Below, piece after piece: positions 24,601 to 37,580 of a stretch of DNA of 64,000 nucleotides. The stretch covers positions 28,129,604-28,193,603 of the forward strand of contig VZSR01000520.1 of assembly GCA_013398615.1 (NCBI GenBank), in the 5' to 3' direction. This DNA comes from Brachypodius melanocephalos (lineage: Eukaryota; Chordata; Aves; Passeriformes; Pycnonotidae). Numbering within the stretch: position 1 is the stretch's first letter; each line of letters starts with the position of its first letter. The position numbers and the translations under genes were made by a program. Under the pieces are notes generated by a model, which worked only from the letters and a program-made list of their open reading frames with translations, made no database searches and had not been told where the DNA came from.

Positions 24601-27600
24601 GCTCTTTAGTTTGAGAGAGGCTTTTGTGCCCAAGCACTCTGATACCATAAGAATAGAAATCACCTAACAACCTACATGTAGAATGGCACAGATGTGTAAC
24701 TGTAGAAGAACAGAGCACAGTTATTGCTATCCCTCAAATGCAACAGTCCTGGTCAGCACAAAGAAAGAATGTCCTCTCTGAGACACCAAAAGTTCAAGGG
24801 ACTTTCAAGCAGATCTAGTGTGCAACTCCTGAGAAAAACATTTCTCGAGATCAGGCTGAATACAAGTTCTACATTCAAGATTTTAACAAAAGCTATTTTG
24901 TGTGGGCTCCATTTTTTTAATCCTCTCTATGGACGCAGAAAACAGACATGATTGTAACTGGGTCTTAGGAATGATTTCTTTACAGTGGTTTGCAAATACT
25001 ATCCAAAACCACACCCCAAACACCTGGAGATGAAAGCTGTGCCTGTTGAACACAGTTTACAACTGCAGAAAAGTGTTAAGTCTGGGAATATGAATTAGAC
25101 ACATAGAGCAATTGTTACTGGTAGAGGAACATTCAGCTCTTGACTAGAGAACAAAAAGGGCAGAAATGCAATAGGTTCTAGAAAAAATTGTATTTAACTC
25201 ATATGCAAAGCAGAAGGAAAGAATCTTTGCTGAGTGCCTCATGCAGCACACGCCCAAGCTACTCAGAGAGACAGCAAGGCCCACAAACTGCCCATCCTCA
25301 GCAAACTCATATTGTCAGTGCGTACTGGAGCTCACCAGGTTTCTTTGGCTGGCACAGGGTGACATACTGGCATTTGTCTGTTACACCCAGTGAGCTTGGC
25401 CACAGTGGGGCCAGCAGTTTCCGTGAATACAATTGTTGGGAAAAGTCTTCCTGACCAGACACCTGCAAGAAGGCCAGAAAAGGAGAGCAACTATCAGTGA
25501 CACAGAGCAGACGTGCAAGCTATAGACAATGTACATTTATACACTTGCCAAGAGCAAGACAGGGGGATGCCCTTATAGAAAGGCATGAACTAAGCTATTC
25601 ACAGTATGGTACAGATATAATAAACCTTCAGCTGCAGGGGACAGATACAATTAGCTAAAAGTCACCTGACAAGATACTTTACAGGTATCTTATTGAAGTG
25701 ACAATTTAGCTTGAATGACAACCATATATTTGATCAAAGACACATAGTATGACAACCACAAGAGACTCTAGCATAAGCACTCACTTCAAAAAAATTTTTG
25801 GAACAAATGTCTACATAAAATTTCAGTAAGACTTGGTGGAGTTGCGTTTTCTTACACTTCCAGCCACCCAGGCATAAAAACTTCATAGGAAAGGAAAAAA
25901 GACTTGAAATTAAGAGGTCTATTATCACAAGTCTGCCTCAAGAGAAACCAAAAGAGCAGTGGTGGAAACAACACACACACACACTTGTCTGCTTCCTTCC
26001 TCTGTAGTGCTGCAGACATTGGGGAAGACTGCTGAATAACTTAATTCAGTATTAAGACTATTTTCTCACAAGAGAAAGAATACAGCCACGCACTTCTCTA
26101 GCAGAATACAACAAAGAGCTATCCAATCCCAATTCTGGCTGCCAACTACCTTCCAGGCTGGCATCCCATGGTAGGAAAGTTCACCATTCCGGATGAATTT
26201 GTAGAGTGGAGAATCAGGTACAGAGTTCAGGTCTCCACACAAGATGACAGGATAGTAGCTGCCTTCAGCAGTTCTTGCAATTTTGTCAATCTCTGCTAGC
26301 AGCAAGGCCACCTGGGCCAGTTTGATATCTCCTCGACGGGGATTGAACAATATGTGAGTGTTGGCCACACACAAAGGACTGACTGCCTTCAGACCTAGAC
26401 CCTCTGGGAGCACAGGCTGTAGCAGCAGCACCAAGCCCACATTATCCCGGTTGAGGACATCCAGGCCAGGCCGGAAGTATTCTACGGGGCTGAGGCTGAT
26501 CAGCTGGAACCTGCTGTGCTTATAGCATACTGCACATCCATCTGTCTTCGTCCCGGTTCTCCGTTTATAGAAGCATGCAAAGCCTGAAAAGAAACCATCA
26601 CCTATTAAAAAGTTTATCCAGTCACTGCCTCAGACTCAGCAAGTCTCTACAGAAAAGGTCCCTACTACATTTGGGTACAGCAATATACCCAATTCTGTTC
26701 CAATAATCACCCTTTATTATTAATCACTGGGGGTATTTTCTCTCTCCTTGTCCTTCTAGGGCCTTCTGTTTTGTTACTCTGATCTTTCGACTCAGAGACA
26801 TCAACTGCAAAAGAAAGGATAAAGGTCTAGGCAGATAGTTCAGAAGTAGGGCCAGCAGCCACCTGGCAAACAGGAAGAGGTCTTTTGAAACTGAGTGCTT
26901 TGAAGGTGTTAAGCAAGCAGCACTGCTTAGCCAGTCCCATGAGCTGGATGTAGAGACCCACAAAAGCAGACATACCCATCTCCTTGAATGTTGGTTCCAG
27001 GTGCTCCCAGTAATGGTTCTCTTGCACCTCCTGGAGACACAGAACCTGGAAGGCAGAGACCTCACTTGCTCCACAAGTATTTGCTAGTTACCTTGTTTTG
27101 GGGAAGGAAGAAAGTGGAAAACTGCACTCACATACCAACCCTCCAAACAGAAATGTCATCACTGCAACTCTGTCCTGTACTTTCCAGATGAAAAGCACTA
27201 ACTTTCTGGGTCACATTAGCGTATCATTCAGTTTTCTATTGGTGAGATAAAAGATCCTTCATTCCACAAAGAGGACCCAAAGAATAGAGAAATTCATGGA
27301 GTCCTCTTCTATGCAGGCTTCCCCTCCTGTGTGCCTTAGAAAACTGGTCCTTCCTCCTCTACTTCTGCTGTTTATAGAAGTTAAGCCCTGCTATCAAAGT
27401 ATGACTAGTTTCTACAATATAAGCAAGACGGACACCAAAAACACAGTCTGTGAAAGTCCTCAAACACTCTCAGAGCAATCAGTGTCCAGTTATCAAGCAG
27501 GCAGTATCTTCCTAGGACTTGCCCCCATCTTCTTCTTTTCTTAATACTGTTAGATCAAACAAGGAATTCAAATTCTGGTGACACTGATGTAGGGAGGACT

Positions 27601-30600
27601 CGGTCATACTTACATCAGGATCCCAGTGCTGGATCTCCTGCAAAAGGTTTGGAAGGCGGTAGTTCCAGTTCAGGATGTCTGGATGACAGTGTACATAGAG
27701 ATCAAGGCCCTGCTCCACCAGGTCCTGAGCAAGGATGTTGTAAGACATGACTCGAAATTCAAAGAGAGAAGTGTTTTTCGAGACCTGCTCTAAGACACAG
27801 GGCTGGACAGAAAGATCCTCCCAGTCTCTCCATAAGATCTCTACATGCAAGAGACAAAAAGGAAAGTTACAACCACATTGGGTACCTTGCTGATATTTTG
27901 GCTCCCCTGGGACCCAGAAAACAGCCATTCACATTCTCTAAGCTAGGGCACTCTAGCCTCTGAGCAAACCCTGACCCACTCTGGTTTTCAGATGCTCTTT
28001 CTGGATATCTTTGGATAGCTGTCTGTAGGGATGGCATAACACATGACCAGAGTCAAGCACACTGAAACGCCAGATCCACTTTTTGGTGCTTTTTAGAGTA
28101 CGAAGCCAGCATTTGAGAACAGTAAGGAACATAAACTGATATTCAGACCTGACAGTCTAACAACACAGAGACCACTAGCTGTGACCCACCCTTCCTCAGC
28201 AAAAACTCACTTTAGAGTTTTCACTAGCAGATCCTGTCAATTCTGCAGGGACAATCCATGTCTTACTGACAGCAAGCCCAGAGATGATAACCTGACCACA
28301 TTCACTACAAATGCCAATTCCAAACTAAACATCAGATTCAGAGCCATCACTGACCATGGTAGGGCACCTCTGTTGGGACAGGATAAAATGGCACCGCATC
28401 CTGAATGGGCTGGGCTGGGAGCACTGGTGGCACTGTCTCTGCATCACATGCTAAACCCCAGGCCAGCACAGCTGGGTCATCATTCAGCACTTCCACGTTG
28501 ATATCAGTACGGCCAACAGTCTGGTGATCCGTCTGTGGCACCACAGCTGCCCAAGGGGCACTGCCTGCTACAGTCACTGCTTCCTCTGATGGTAATCTTG
28601 CCAATTCAGCCACTGCATGATCCTGCAGTTCTGAAGAAGCCAAGGCATTTAGCTCTGAGTGCTGCTGATCAGCACACTGGGTGACTTCCAGAGATGTATT
28701 CAGGTCACTGAGGCTGGTCATCAATAGCTCTGAACCTTCTAGCCAGTCACTAGTGAGTGTAACTGATACTTTCCTCACTGCTGGAACACTCTCACTGGCT
28801 GGCAAATTCCCTACTCCTTCCTCCAGCCACTGCTGGAGAAGGGCTTCTTGCTCTTCTGGGACCAATCTTCCTGTGGTTGCAGCAAAGACACCTTCTATCT
28901 GGGTGGACGGGCTCTTCGCCAGAAGCACATTCTTTCGATAGGTAAAGAAAGCATCTGTCATTTAAAAACAAAACCAAAATAAGACAGCCAGAAATGCTTT
29001 CTTACTCTTTTTTTTTTTCTTATTCCAATACATTTGCTGTAACTCTGTGCAATACAACCATTCAGCACAGCAACCTAAACAAATTACTTCTCTGAGGAAA
29101 AACAATTACCGACTAAGTAACTTCCCCTGCCTCCTCCAGAATGCTAAGCCACAGCACAAGTGCAGTTATATTAGTCCAAGTCACTGATACTGCACACAAT
29201 AGCAATGGCTTTATCAAATTTAGGGAATGCAGTTCTACCCCATGCAGCACCACAGACAGCCAAGGCCTTGTGGAAACTATCAGCTCTCAGTAACATATGT
29301 AATGGCACAGGGTCTAGTAGTTAGCTGATCAGGTGCATGGGCTAAGAAGCCAAGGTCTTGTAGATCATCACTTGGAACAAGTTTCTTTCCAGGGACTCAG
29401 TAAGAAATAGCAGTCAGCTAAGAGAATAAAATATATCACAAGAATGTGCTGGAGAAGAAAAATCATTCTGTTACTAAGAGATGACAAATTAAAACATAGA
29501 GGGACTAATATATGCCTTATTAGAGAGAGTATATGCACAGAAGTAGTCGTAGTAAGACTTACAGATCACCTGATGACTGACATATGGCAAAAAATAAAAA
29601 TGTAACATTGAATATACTAATATTTGTGTGGTAAAGTAGAAAAAGAGACTCCATTCACCTGCATCTATACAAGAGATGGCATTCACGTTTTGCTATGAAT
29701 TGTGCACAGACACTCATCCCTACTGTTAACTAGCAACTTCTGTTGATTACAAATCACTTTTTCCCTCTCCATCTCTGTCAGTCAGCCACAGCAGTAACAT
29801 ACAGGAGTCAGCAACATCCATGTATAGTTTCACTATATCTTTTGTGTCAAAGTTTTCTGTATGTGTTGGAAATGGAGCTTTAAGAACCACACTCCTCTCT
29901 GTCGGTTTGTAATTAAGTTCATTAATGTCAGAAACATCAATGCACCAATGAAATGTTTCCACATGCCACTGGCCAGGCATGATGAGTGCCTAAAAGAGCG
30001 TGTTAATACACAATAGGAGCTGAATTTGAGAGCAGTCAGCTCTCTGCTCACTATGAAAAAAGGCAGCGTGCCAGTCCAGTAGTTGCTACAGGCCCGTGGA
30101 CAGGTTCAGGCTGGAGGGTGGCTTTACACGAGCTCAGTAACCAGGAACTGTAAAGTAGCAGCAGGATCTAGGGAAACTAAATGAAACAGCGATGCGCACA
30201 AAACTTAAGTCCATCCACGAAGTCACCCGCAGGTCCTTGGGGGATCACAGACCTCTGAGCAGCCCATCTCCAAGGATCTCCCCGAGCCTGGAGCGCAGGT
30301 TGGGGGCAGGAGCTAGAACCCCTGCGCAAAGCGCAGTCTGCCTCTGCAGCACGACAGCCGGCAGCTGTTTCCTCCAAACACGCAGCTCCCCGCGCCGCCC
30401 GGGGCCAGCAGCCCCAGGCCCCACCTGCGCAGGGCCAGGGCCTCGGGGAGCTCCGGGGCAGCCGGGCCGACCCCGGCCGCCGGGCCGCAAACCCCTCAGG
30501 CCGGGGCGGGGGACGGCGAGGGACATCCCCGCCCCTCCGGGCCACCCCCGCCAGCTTCCCCTGTCCCCGCCGCCGCCCGCCCGGGGCCGGGTTACCTCGG

Positions 30601-30659
30601 AGGGCCTGGAGGAGCCGCGCCGCCGGGAGCAGCACGTAGCAGAGCAGGGTGCCGATCAT
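21605..30659 (-). CDS. ANGEL1: Angel homolog 1, CCR4-family EEP-domain protein (ten coding exons)
   Basis: Coding exons in transcript order are 30659-30596, 28954-28355, 27840-27614, 27045-26976, 26583-26150, 25462-25336, 24505-24395, 23255-23186, 22755-22598 and 21774-21605 (TAG). They sum to 2031 nt, or 676 residues; human ANGEL1 has 670. Every junction is GT-AG and restores the expected protein. Residues 1-20 are hydrophobic (MIGTLLCYVLLPAARL) and probably anchor it to membranes. Residues 23-220 are variable and acidic. The endonuclease/exonuclease/phosphatase domain runs from about residue 250 to 668: MSYNILAQD (Asn256), LCLQEVQE (Glu303, metal ligand), CGDLNSVPDSPLY (Asp438, Asn440) and SSDHLCLLA (Asp658, His659). 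All catalytic motifs are intact. A YxxxxLL sequence at Tyr512 fits the eIF4E-binding consensus, and eIF4E binding is reported for human ANGEL1. The ATG at 30659 matches the human start; an in-frame ATG at 30680 would add seven residues. Confidence 0.97.
23958..24365 (-). mobile_element. CR1 LINE 3' fragment in ANGEL1 intron 7
   Basis: Read on the minus strand it ends with the CR1-type 3' tail (plus strand begins TCACAGAATCATACAGTAAT). The body is typical of the CR1 3' region: TGGGCAAGCATGTCACCC, GGCTGCCCAGGGCCCCAT and the GGTACTGGAAGGCCACAATG block. It is 5' truncated, as most CR1 copies are. Its 5' edge lies only about 30 bp from the exon 7 donor at 24394. Confidence 0.9.
28955..30595 (-). 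other. ANGEL1 intron 1
   Basis: The donor is GTAACC at 30595 and the acceptor GACAG ends at 28955. The right part belongs to the CpG island. The left part holds one protein-like open stretch on the minus strand (29803-29989), listed separately. No repeat is recognised. Confidence 0.8.
29803..29989 (-). other. Candidate unassigned exon or exon fossil inside ANGEL1 intron 1
   Basis: On the minus strand, a CTCTTTTAG acceptor is followed by 62 open codons and a GTATGT donor at 29802. The translation looks protein-like (for example GQWHVETFHWCIDVSDINEL, then KAPFPTHTENFDTKDIVKLY). I do not recognise the family. Reading frame 0 does not fit the phase-1 end of ANGEL1 exon 1, so it is not a simple in-frame cassette exon. 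It could be chance, a relic of another gene, or an alternative first exon with its own ATG at 29980. Confidence 0.3.
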
Positions 30660-31000
30660 GCCGCCCGGCCCGGCCTCCACCGCCCCCAGCCCGGCCCCGC
30701 CGCCGCGCCAGCCCCGCCTCAGCTACGGCCTCACGGCGCGGGCTCGCTGGAGCCCGGCGTGCCCAGGCACTCACCGCGTCGGGCCCCCAGAGCTCACCGC
30801 CGGCTCGGGCCTGTCCCTCCCCGAGCGCCGCTCCAGGGCCGCCCGCTCCCGGGAGGCCGCGGCCTGCGGTGGGACGGCCCCGGCCGGGGTGGGGCCCTGC
30901 CTGCCCCGTTGTAGGGCAGGAGCGCGGCCGGGGCTCAGGGTCTGCGGCGGGGGCGGCGGGCGGGTGCCCGAGGGGCACGGAAGCTGTGACCCTGAGCTGA
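30290..31000. promoter_or_regulatory. CpG-island promoter of ANGEL1
   Basis: About 700 bp of strongly GC- and CpG-rich DNA spans ANGEL1 exon 1 and its upstream flank. LRRC74A-derived exons begin 4.7 kb further right in the opposite direction, so the island may once have been bidirectional. The long open frames here are GC-rich shadows. Confidence 0.85.
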
Positions 31001-34000
31001 GTGACAGTTTCTTTATGGCCCAGCCACCCCGAAATTTGTGGTTTCAAACAAAAATTTTCACCCTCTGTTCTCAGTTTAAAAATAAAACCAGGACAATTTT
31101 CATGATTTTTTTTTTTTGCCCCTGGGAAGCCACCATTTGCTCCAGATGTTACACAGGCTTTTCGAACACCACTGATTATAGCCAAGGTTTTGCAAAGCTC
31201 AACCTCTGTGCAGCAGTGGCGATGGGCTGGGGGTGACAGCAGAGCAAGGAGCGTGCCTTCACTTGGTGCTGCTGAGAGGTCATCAGAGGTTTGCAAAATA
31301 AGTCCTCTCTCGGCTGTGAGTACTCTGGCATTTGCAAGTTGAGATCCATCACATACTGAAACCAGACAGTTGCATATGAAAAGTGAATTCCTGGTTGAAG
31401 TCCAGAATTTCAATGTTTGCTTCACTACACAATCAAATGTTTTCAAAGGCAAACAGATTGAGCTGGGCACACCACTGCTTTTTTACATGAAATACACATT
31501 TCTAAAGTGTCATCTCAGTAGCCTTCCTCCAAACTCTGAGGGGTACCTGCAATGAAGTCAAGATTCATGTTATCCTTGCCTTTTGCACTGATGAGTGCTG
31601 CCAAACTGCCCCCTTGATGGTGACCAGCTGCCATGTCATGGGTCATAATTAAATGAAACACGGTGATGTGCAGAAAATCACACTGTGAAAAGCCAGTGTC
31701 CACAAAAGAGACAGAGGAACCTTGCAACTTTATTCAAGTAAAGGGATAGAGTCCACTAGGCCATACCCGCCATGGGGTCTCTCTCAAGTTTTTGGAGGAC
31801 ATAGCCTCCTTTTATCCTAAACTCCTGGCCCCACATTGCAGCCCCTCCTTTCCCCATTAGCTGGGGTACTAGGAAGGTACAGACTTCCCCAACCACTTAC
31901 TACACATTGTCCTAAAGTTTAGAAGCTCAAATTATCGGGATTCTGTAAAAAATGCAGCTGGATATTGATGAAGACGTTATGACCCATTTCTAAGACATTA
32001 ACTCCCATTTCTCTGAAAATCCCCATAGCCATTCTTCCAGAAGCTGACTGCTTCTTTCACATTGAGTTGTTTGTGAAGACATTAAGACCCATTTCTCCCA
32101 TCAGGAATTAGCACAATGAGTATCCACAACTAGGACCTGAGATGATGTTATAATGTATATAAATAATAATCCTACCATTCTTTTTCAAATCCCCATTTAT
32201 AAAACACCACAGACCATGGAAGCAGGGACTTGTCTCAAATCCCACAGATGTCTCTGGCAAAGCACTGGACTGCTGTCTCCTATCTCCTGTTACAGTAACC
32301 AATCCATCATTGGTTTCTAGTCAGAGAATGGAGGGTGTACTCCAGAGGAAGAATCTGCAACATTAGGAGCTCATGACTGGGTCATTTAAAACCAGCCTGT
32401 TTTTTAAAAGGAAATATCTAAGAAAAGATCTGCAGACCCAACCCACATCAGAATAATTGGACTGAAATCAGAGAAGAATGTTAGCTTGTGCTCCCAACAA
32501 GCAAGCAACTGTGACCAAAGTTGTTTGGCCTACACTAGAAAAATATTTACAAACTTTGGCAATAAAATCAAAGCTGACAATGGTCATCTGCTTCAGGGTC
32601 AAGCCTTCCACTGGGTTTTGTGGTATTTTGTTCTTTATCCAAATATAACCCTTCCACAGTCTCTAGTGACTGGACTATTTGAGAGGTCTATGTAGAACCT
32701 AAGGGAATAAAGCCACTAAAATTATCCTATTCTTGGGGAAATTGAAATCTTTCCAAGTGTATGAATTAGTTCTGCTCAACCTTTATCAGAAAGCCTCCTC
32801 TGTTACAGTTTTGGTTTTAACACCTTAGGAAGAGTCGCAAAGTCCTCGGTAAAGGAGATAAAAAATAATAAGCGCTGCACCATTTTTGGCACCAACAGTA
32901 GTTGGTGGAATGAGTGAGTACTTGATTCAATGCCCCATTAAGTGCTGACATGTTTACAAGCCACACTTTTTTACTGAACACACTAGGAATTTGGCAGTAG
33001 GGAAGTCTGAATCTGTTCCAGACTAAAAAGGTGAATACATTCCTATCTTCATCTCATTTAACACTATAACTGCCACAATCTGACTTTATCACAAAATTGT
33101 ACAAATTGGAATATGAACATAAAGGAGACCAGAACACTTAGCAGCAGCCTGGCGTGACTCTGATACATCTAGGGGTGAAGGAGGAAGGTCCACAGCCAAA
33201 ATCATAGCTATTCTCAATTATTGTGAGCTGACTGGATCCCAGACCGATGGGGTTTCTGGCACTGAATGTCACCCTTAGGAGTCAGAAGGTGCAGGTGAGG
33301 TCACGCAAGGGTGATGCGGCAGCACAGGGCAAGCACAGGACTCTGCCGGGCTTTCTCACAACACTGGGACAGCCTCTGCAAGCAAGACAGCATAAATCAA
33401 GAACCCAGAACTTCCAAGTGGCACCATTCCTCCTGGAGGTGTTTTGACTCCAAGCAGCTGCACTTTAAGAGTGTAGATGTGAGAAACACAGGATCTAGGA
33501 GGTGGCTACAGAAGAGAAAAAGCAAATGAACCTGCAACTCACTGGTGGTGACACAGAGAATAAGTCTGAGAAGGATGCAGGTGCAGGGTTTACTTACTTG
33601 CAAACTCACTCCAGAAATTGTCAGAAATGGCCAAAGAAAAATCAGCAGCAGCTAAGATGGACTGTGGTTGCACCAGGCTGATCACCAGTTGGGAAGGCTT
33701 CTTTCCCTAGGCCAGGCAGCAATGAGAAGTGGTGAACAGGGATCCAGGGTACCAGTAGCCAGAGATAGGAGCTGCCATTTGGCAGCAGCTTGGAAAAAAC
33801 AAAATTAATCATTAGAGGACTTGGCAGTACCAGCTTCCAAGACACTCCACCCAGCTGCCCCTAATGCCCATAAGAGATGTCAGAGCTCAGCATCTTTTGA
33901 GACCAGATCCTGTTTGAGCTCTTCATTGCCCAGAAGGCAGGGCATGGGGGCAGCAGGGTTTTCTGAACCTGCTGCTCTCAGGCTTTGCTTGTACACAGCA

Positions 34001-35398
34001 GAGTCAGGAGCCAGGGCTGCTTGCAGCTCTTTGGCCTGACTCCTAGCTTAGTGTGACAGTTCCTCTCAAAGTTCCAAACCTTCTATGGCCTGTCAGTCAT
34101 TACAAGTTAATTTCTTATTTTCCTTTGTTGTGATATATGCACTTATTTGTTAAATAATGCAATTACTGTAAGGCACAGACATACATGGGACAGCTCCTCT
34201 AGGCTTGTTTTTCTATATTTAAATAGTGCATAACACAATTTAAGAAGTGCCAAAATCACTTCTGAATCTACCTTAGAAAGCTCAATCCCCACACTGTAGG
34301 ACTGACTAATGTACTTGGCACATGACTTGTCTCATGACTTCTTTACATGGGATTTAAACCTATTTTTACCCTTCCTTTTTTGTCTTTCTCACGCTAGAGT
34401 AATGCAAGTAAACCCATCATTTGACAAATAAAATCTGGCTGAAGGAAAGGGTCTTAATAAAGGAGATGCAGCTGCAGAGCTGGTTGAAGTGTGGTGATGT
34501 GGGTGATGTGGGTGCCAGCTGGCCAGTCTTTTCCCCACATAGATCTGAATGAACAGCTAAACTGCTCCACATTCCACATCAATGCTACGTGACACTCAGT
34601 AAGGGTACAAAATTACAGGTTAATAGCCTAGACATCTAAAGGGAAATAAAGAATAAGGGAAGAAGGCAGTAAAAGCAGTGACAGGGAATGAAAAGGAAGA
34701 TTCAGAGTAGAAAAAAAAATGTATTATGCTATTAGCCAGAAATTATTTTGGCAAAATAACACTTCATAATTTTTTCATGCATTTAGTCCCCTTAAAAGGG
34801 AATTTTTCCAAATTCTCTTTCTCTGTAACTATAAAAGAAATTATGAATTGGGAGCAAGAGAAGCTGTATCATTCTAGTGAGTCTAGTCATACTCAATCCC
34901 AATATAAGGTGGCATTCTGCCATGCAGGAAGAGTACACTGCAAAGCATTCCCAGAGTCCAATCACAAAGTCAGCGCCTGTGCCTGGGGAATTGTCAGTCA
35001 GTTCAAGAGAGGTAGGAGCAACTGGTATGGTTTGGCTTGTATGTTTGTGGGGAAAAGGGATGAAGATTAAAAATTTGCTTTGTCTGGTGGGCTCAGAAAT
35101 TGAGAAAGGAAAGAAAGGTAGCTTGTGAGGGAACAAGAACCTAATGTGGGAGAACTGTGAATTCCCTGCACATGGCCTGAAGAACCTGAGGGGAGCTTAG
35201 CACTGGAGTTAGCCCTTCCCCACACTGGGGCCAGCACCACACAGATAGAGTGCACAGGGAGAGCTGGGCAGGAAGCAGGGTTGCAGGAGTACATCCATGG
35301 CATGTTGAAGACGGCCTTCAGTAAGAGGAATGGAAGATCTGTCACATCCAGGGAGTCACATCTCTGCTAGGGTTGCACTGACGAATTGAATCTGCTTC
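31001..35398. other. Intergenic stretch between ANGEL1 and the LRRC74A relic
   Basis: No coding exon, transposon or RNA gene is recognised in these 4.4 kb. Base composition is ordinary, and the open frames are short and lack family resemblance. Confidence 0.6.
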
Positions 35399-35551
35399 AT
35401 GGCAGGCCAGAATGAAATGTCCAAAATGAGTGAGCCTCAGGAGTCTGTCTTGCTGCCTGATGCCTCAGCAGAGAAGGCAACGCAAGCTCCTGACACTGAC
35501 CATCTGCACTCTCTAGCCTTTCCATGCAGTCACAGCTGTACCTACCAACTG
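35399..35551 (+). pseudogene. LRRC74A: Possible first coding exon of the LRRC74A relic
   Basis: An ATG opens 51 codons (starting MAGQNEMSKMSEPQESVLL) that end exactly at CTG before a GTATGT donor at 35552. The phase-0 end fits the phase-0 start of the next block at 36674. The N-terminus of LRRC74A is poorly conserved, so assignment rests on position and phase alone. Confidence 0.4.
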
Positions 35552-36673
35552 GTATGTATCCAAAAAGAAGACCAAGGACATGATCCTGCCAGAATTCTGA
35601 CAGCCACATGTAATCTGGCTATTTGATAAAGGTGGGGGTGAGGGAATGTGAATGTCCCTTTAAGAGCTCTCCCTTCGATGTCAAACACCTTTTTTCAACT
35701 GCTTTCTACACATCAGGGCTATTTCTTTGTTCCTTGTTGTCTCCTCTAGTTGTTAATAGAGCAGCTAGCTGAAACCAGGGATGGGACTGCATTGCTGTTT
35801 GGGCACTCGTGATGAAACACTGTAGCACTTGCCGTCTGCACACCATGGGTTTGCCACAATTGTTCTCGTCTTTTCTGGTGGCTCTCCTCTTGTTTTCTGC
35901 TTCATGAAGTCAGTCATCTGATTAAACAAGGCTTGCACTCATTTTTGTAACAGTAGGATTTATCCATGATCTAGGAAGAGAACTTTCTAACTTGTTATAA
36001 GTGGAAGGAAAGTTGAAAAACATAGTAACACAAGAACAAAGACTATTTTGTTAGAGGCTACAGACTGAACAAGAAAATGGCTTTGTTGAGAGGGGAATTT
36101 GTCTTGAGGTTAGACTGCTGAATGTATATAGCAACATGGAGAAATATGAGCTCTAAATATGGGGTTTGATGAAGGAATTCCAAGTGACAGGTTTTTGTGG
36201 AATTACAGCCTCCAGCTGCACAGATATGTCTCACTGCAGCTGTGTCAACAACACCCAATGCCCAAGATGAAAATGCTGGGATTCTTTCTGCTGGTTGTAA
36301 GCCAGAATGTTCTGAGCTGCCCTACCTCTGCTGGCAATATCAGCTGCATGCTTAAATTAAGACTTTAAAAAAACAAAAGGTTTTGCCTGATGTCAAAAGT
36401 TCTCAATTACACCAAAAAAAAGGTTCAACCACATTGCAGACTGGTGAGAAGCTGCAGCAAGTCACTAGATGTCAAACGGATAAGCAAGGAAGATACATTT
36501 ACTCTGGGATATCTGGGATAAAGGAATGGAGAGAACCAGGGGTTGATAATGCATAAGAAGTAAAACTGTGCTGTTGTTGCATAGGGTTACTTAATTTTAT
36601 TAAATAGTTTAATTTGTTTTATACAGATAGGGGGACACAATGCACCACTCAACAATACACTTTTTCTCTGTAG

Positions 36674-36850
36674 ATCCTGAGAAGGCTTTTGCAGACATTA
36701 TAGACAAAGAGCCCATATACCCAAGCACACAGGCTGATGGAAGTGGTGCCTTCCTCACACTTGATTCAAAATTTGGCTAAGCTTTACATAAATCTGAACC
36801 ACCATGGTCTAGGATCTAAAGGTGTCAAAGACATTGTTAATGCTATGGTG
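36674..36850 (+). pseudogene. LRRC74A: LRRC74A relic exon, first leucine-rich repeat
   Basis: The CTCTGTAG acceptor ends at 36673 and the donor GTGAGC starts at 36851. The frame reads AHRLMEVVPSSHLIQNL and then LNLNHHGLGSKGVKDIVNAM, a clear match to the first repeat region. A TAG at 36701 lies in this frame if the acceptor is at 36673. A weaker acceptor at 36694 would start the same frame and still include the TAG. Confidence 0.8.
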
Positions 36851-37472
36851 GTGAGCAGCCAGTAACAGTGGGGCCAGCGTTCTCAAGAACAATGGGAATT
36901 TTAGGTCTCCCTCAGGCCTGGAAGTCATCAATGAGCACACAGTGTGAGAGAAAAAACATAGGAACTCTGAGCATCCCTAATGTTTCTCATCCTCTGTACA
37001 TGAAAGTTTTGTGTGGCAACTGATGTCCTTTAATGGAGTTACCCCCAAAAGCAACTGATGCTCTTCCATGGGACACAAGCCCTCAGTGCTTCCAAACCCT
37101 ACAGGGCCACAGATGGGGCTGGAAGGACTCACATCCCACTCTGGGTTCTGCATAGGAAGATGAAACATTCACCCATGGACAGGCTCAAAATGTCTGAATT
37201 GAAGCAGGGACCTGAACCTGGGTCTCCAGGCTGTCACAAAGCAACAGGAAGTCCTACCCACTCAAAATCTGTCCAGGAAAACATCTCTTTTGTATGCCAA
37301 TTCCCACTGCCATGGCTCTGTCACATCCCCTGATCGCTGCTCAAGACCTGCAATGCTCCCTGAGGTTTGGAGGAAATGTCCAGTGTCTCAACAATGAACT
37401 AAGAAAACTCCCCTCCTTGTTAATTTTACAGTAACTTTTTGTATGTCTTTGTTTACCTCTCTGTCTTCCCAG

Positions 37473-37580
37473 TCCAACACAACCATTATACAATTAGAGT
37501 TGGAAGACAACTGCATTTTGGTAGAAGGAGCTATATGCATAGGAGAGATGTTGTGAGAGAATTCATCCCTTCAAGAACCA
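37473..37580 (+). pseudogene. LRRC74A: LRRC74A relic exon with premature stop
   Basis: The CTTCCCAG acceptor ends at 37472. The frame reads SNTTIIQLELEDNCILVEGA, continues to GEML, then hits TGA at 37554-37556 and resumes ENSSLQEP before GTACCT at 37581. The stop sits where the family has Gln (the MLQEN motif). Confidence 0.85.

Noticed and set aside
30192..31470. Long open frames on both strands across the ANGEL1 promoter
   Set aside because: They follow from high GC content in a CpG island, overlap the true ANGEL1 exon 1 in other frames and have Pro/Arg/Ala-rich low-complexity translations.
36701..36703. TAG in the first LRRC74A repeat exon as a proven lesion
   Set aside because: The exon start is uncertain and this stretch is poorly conserved, so the stop could lie outside the true exon; it is not counted among the firm lesions.
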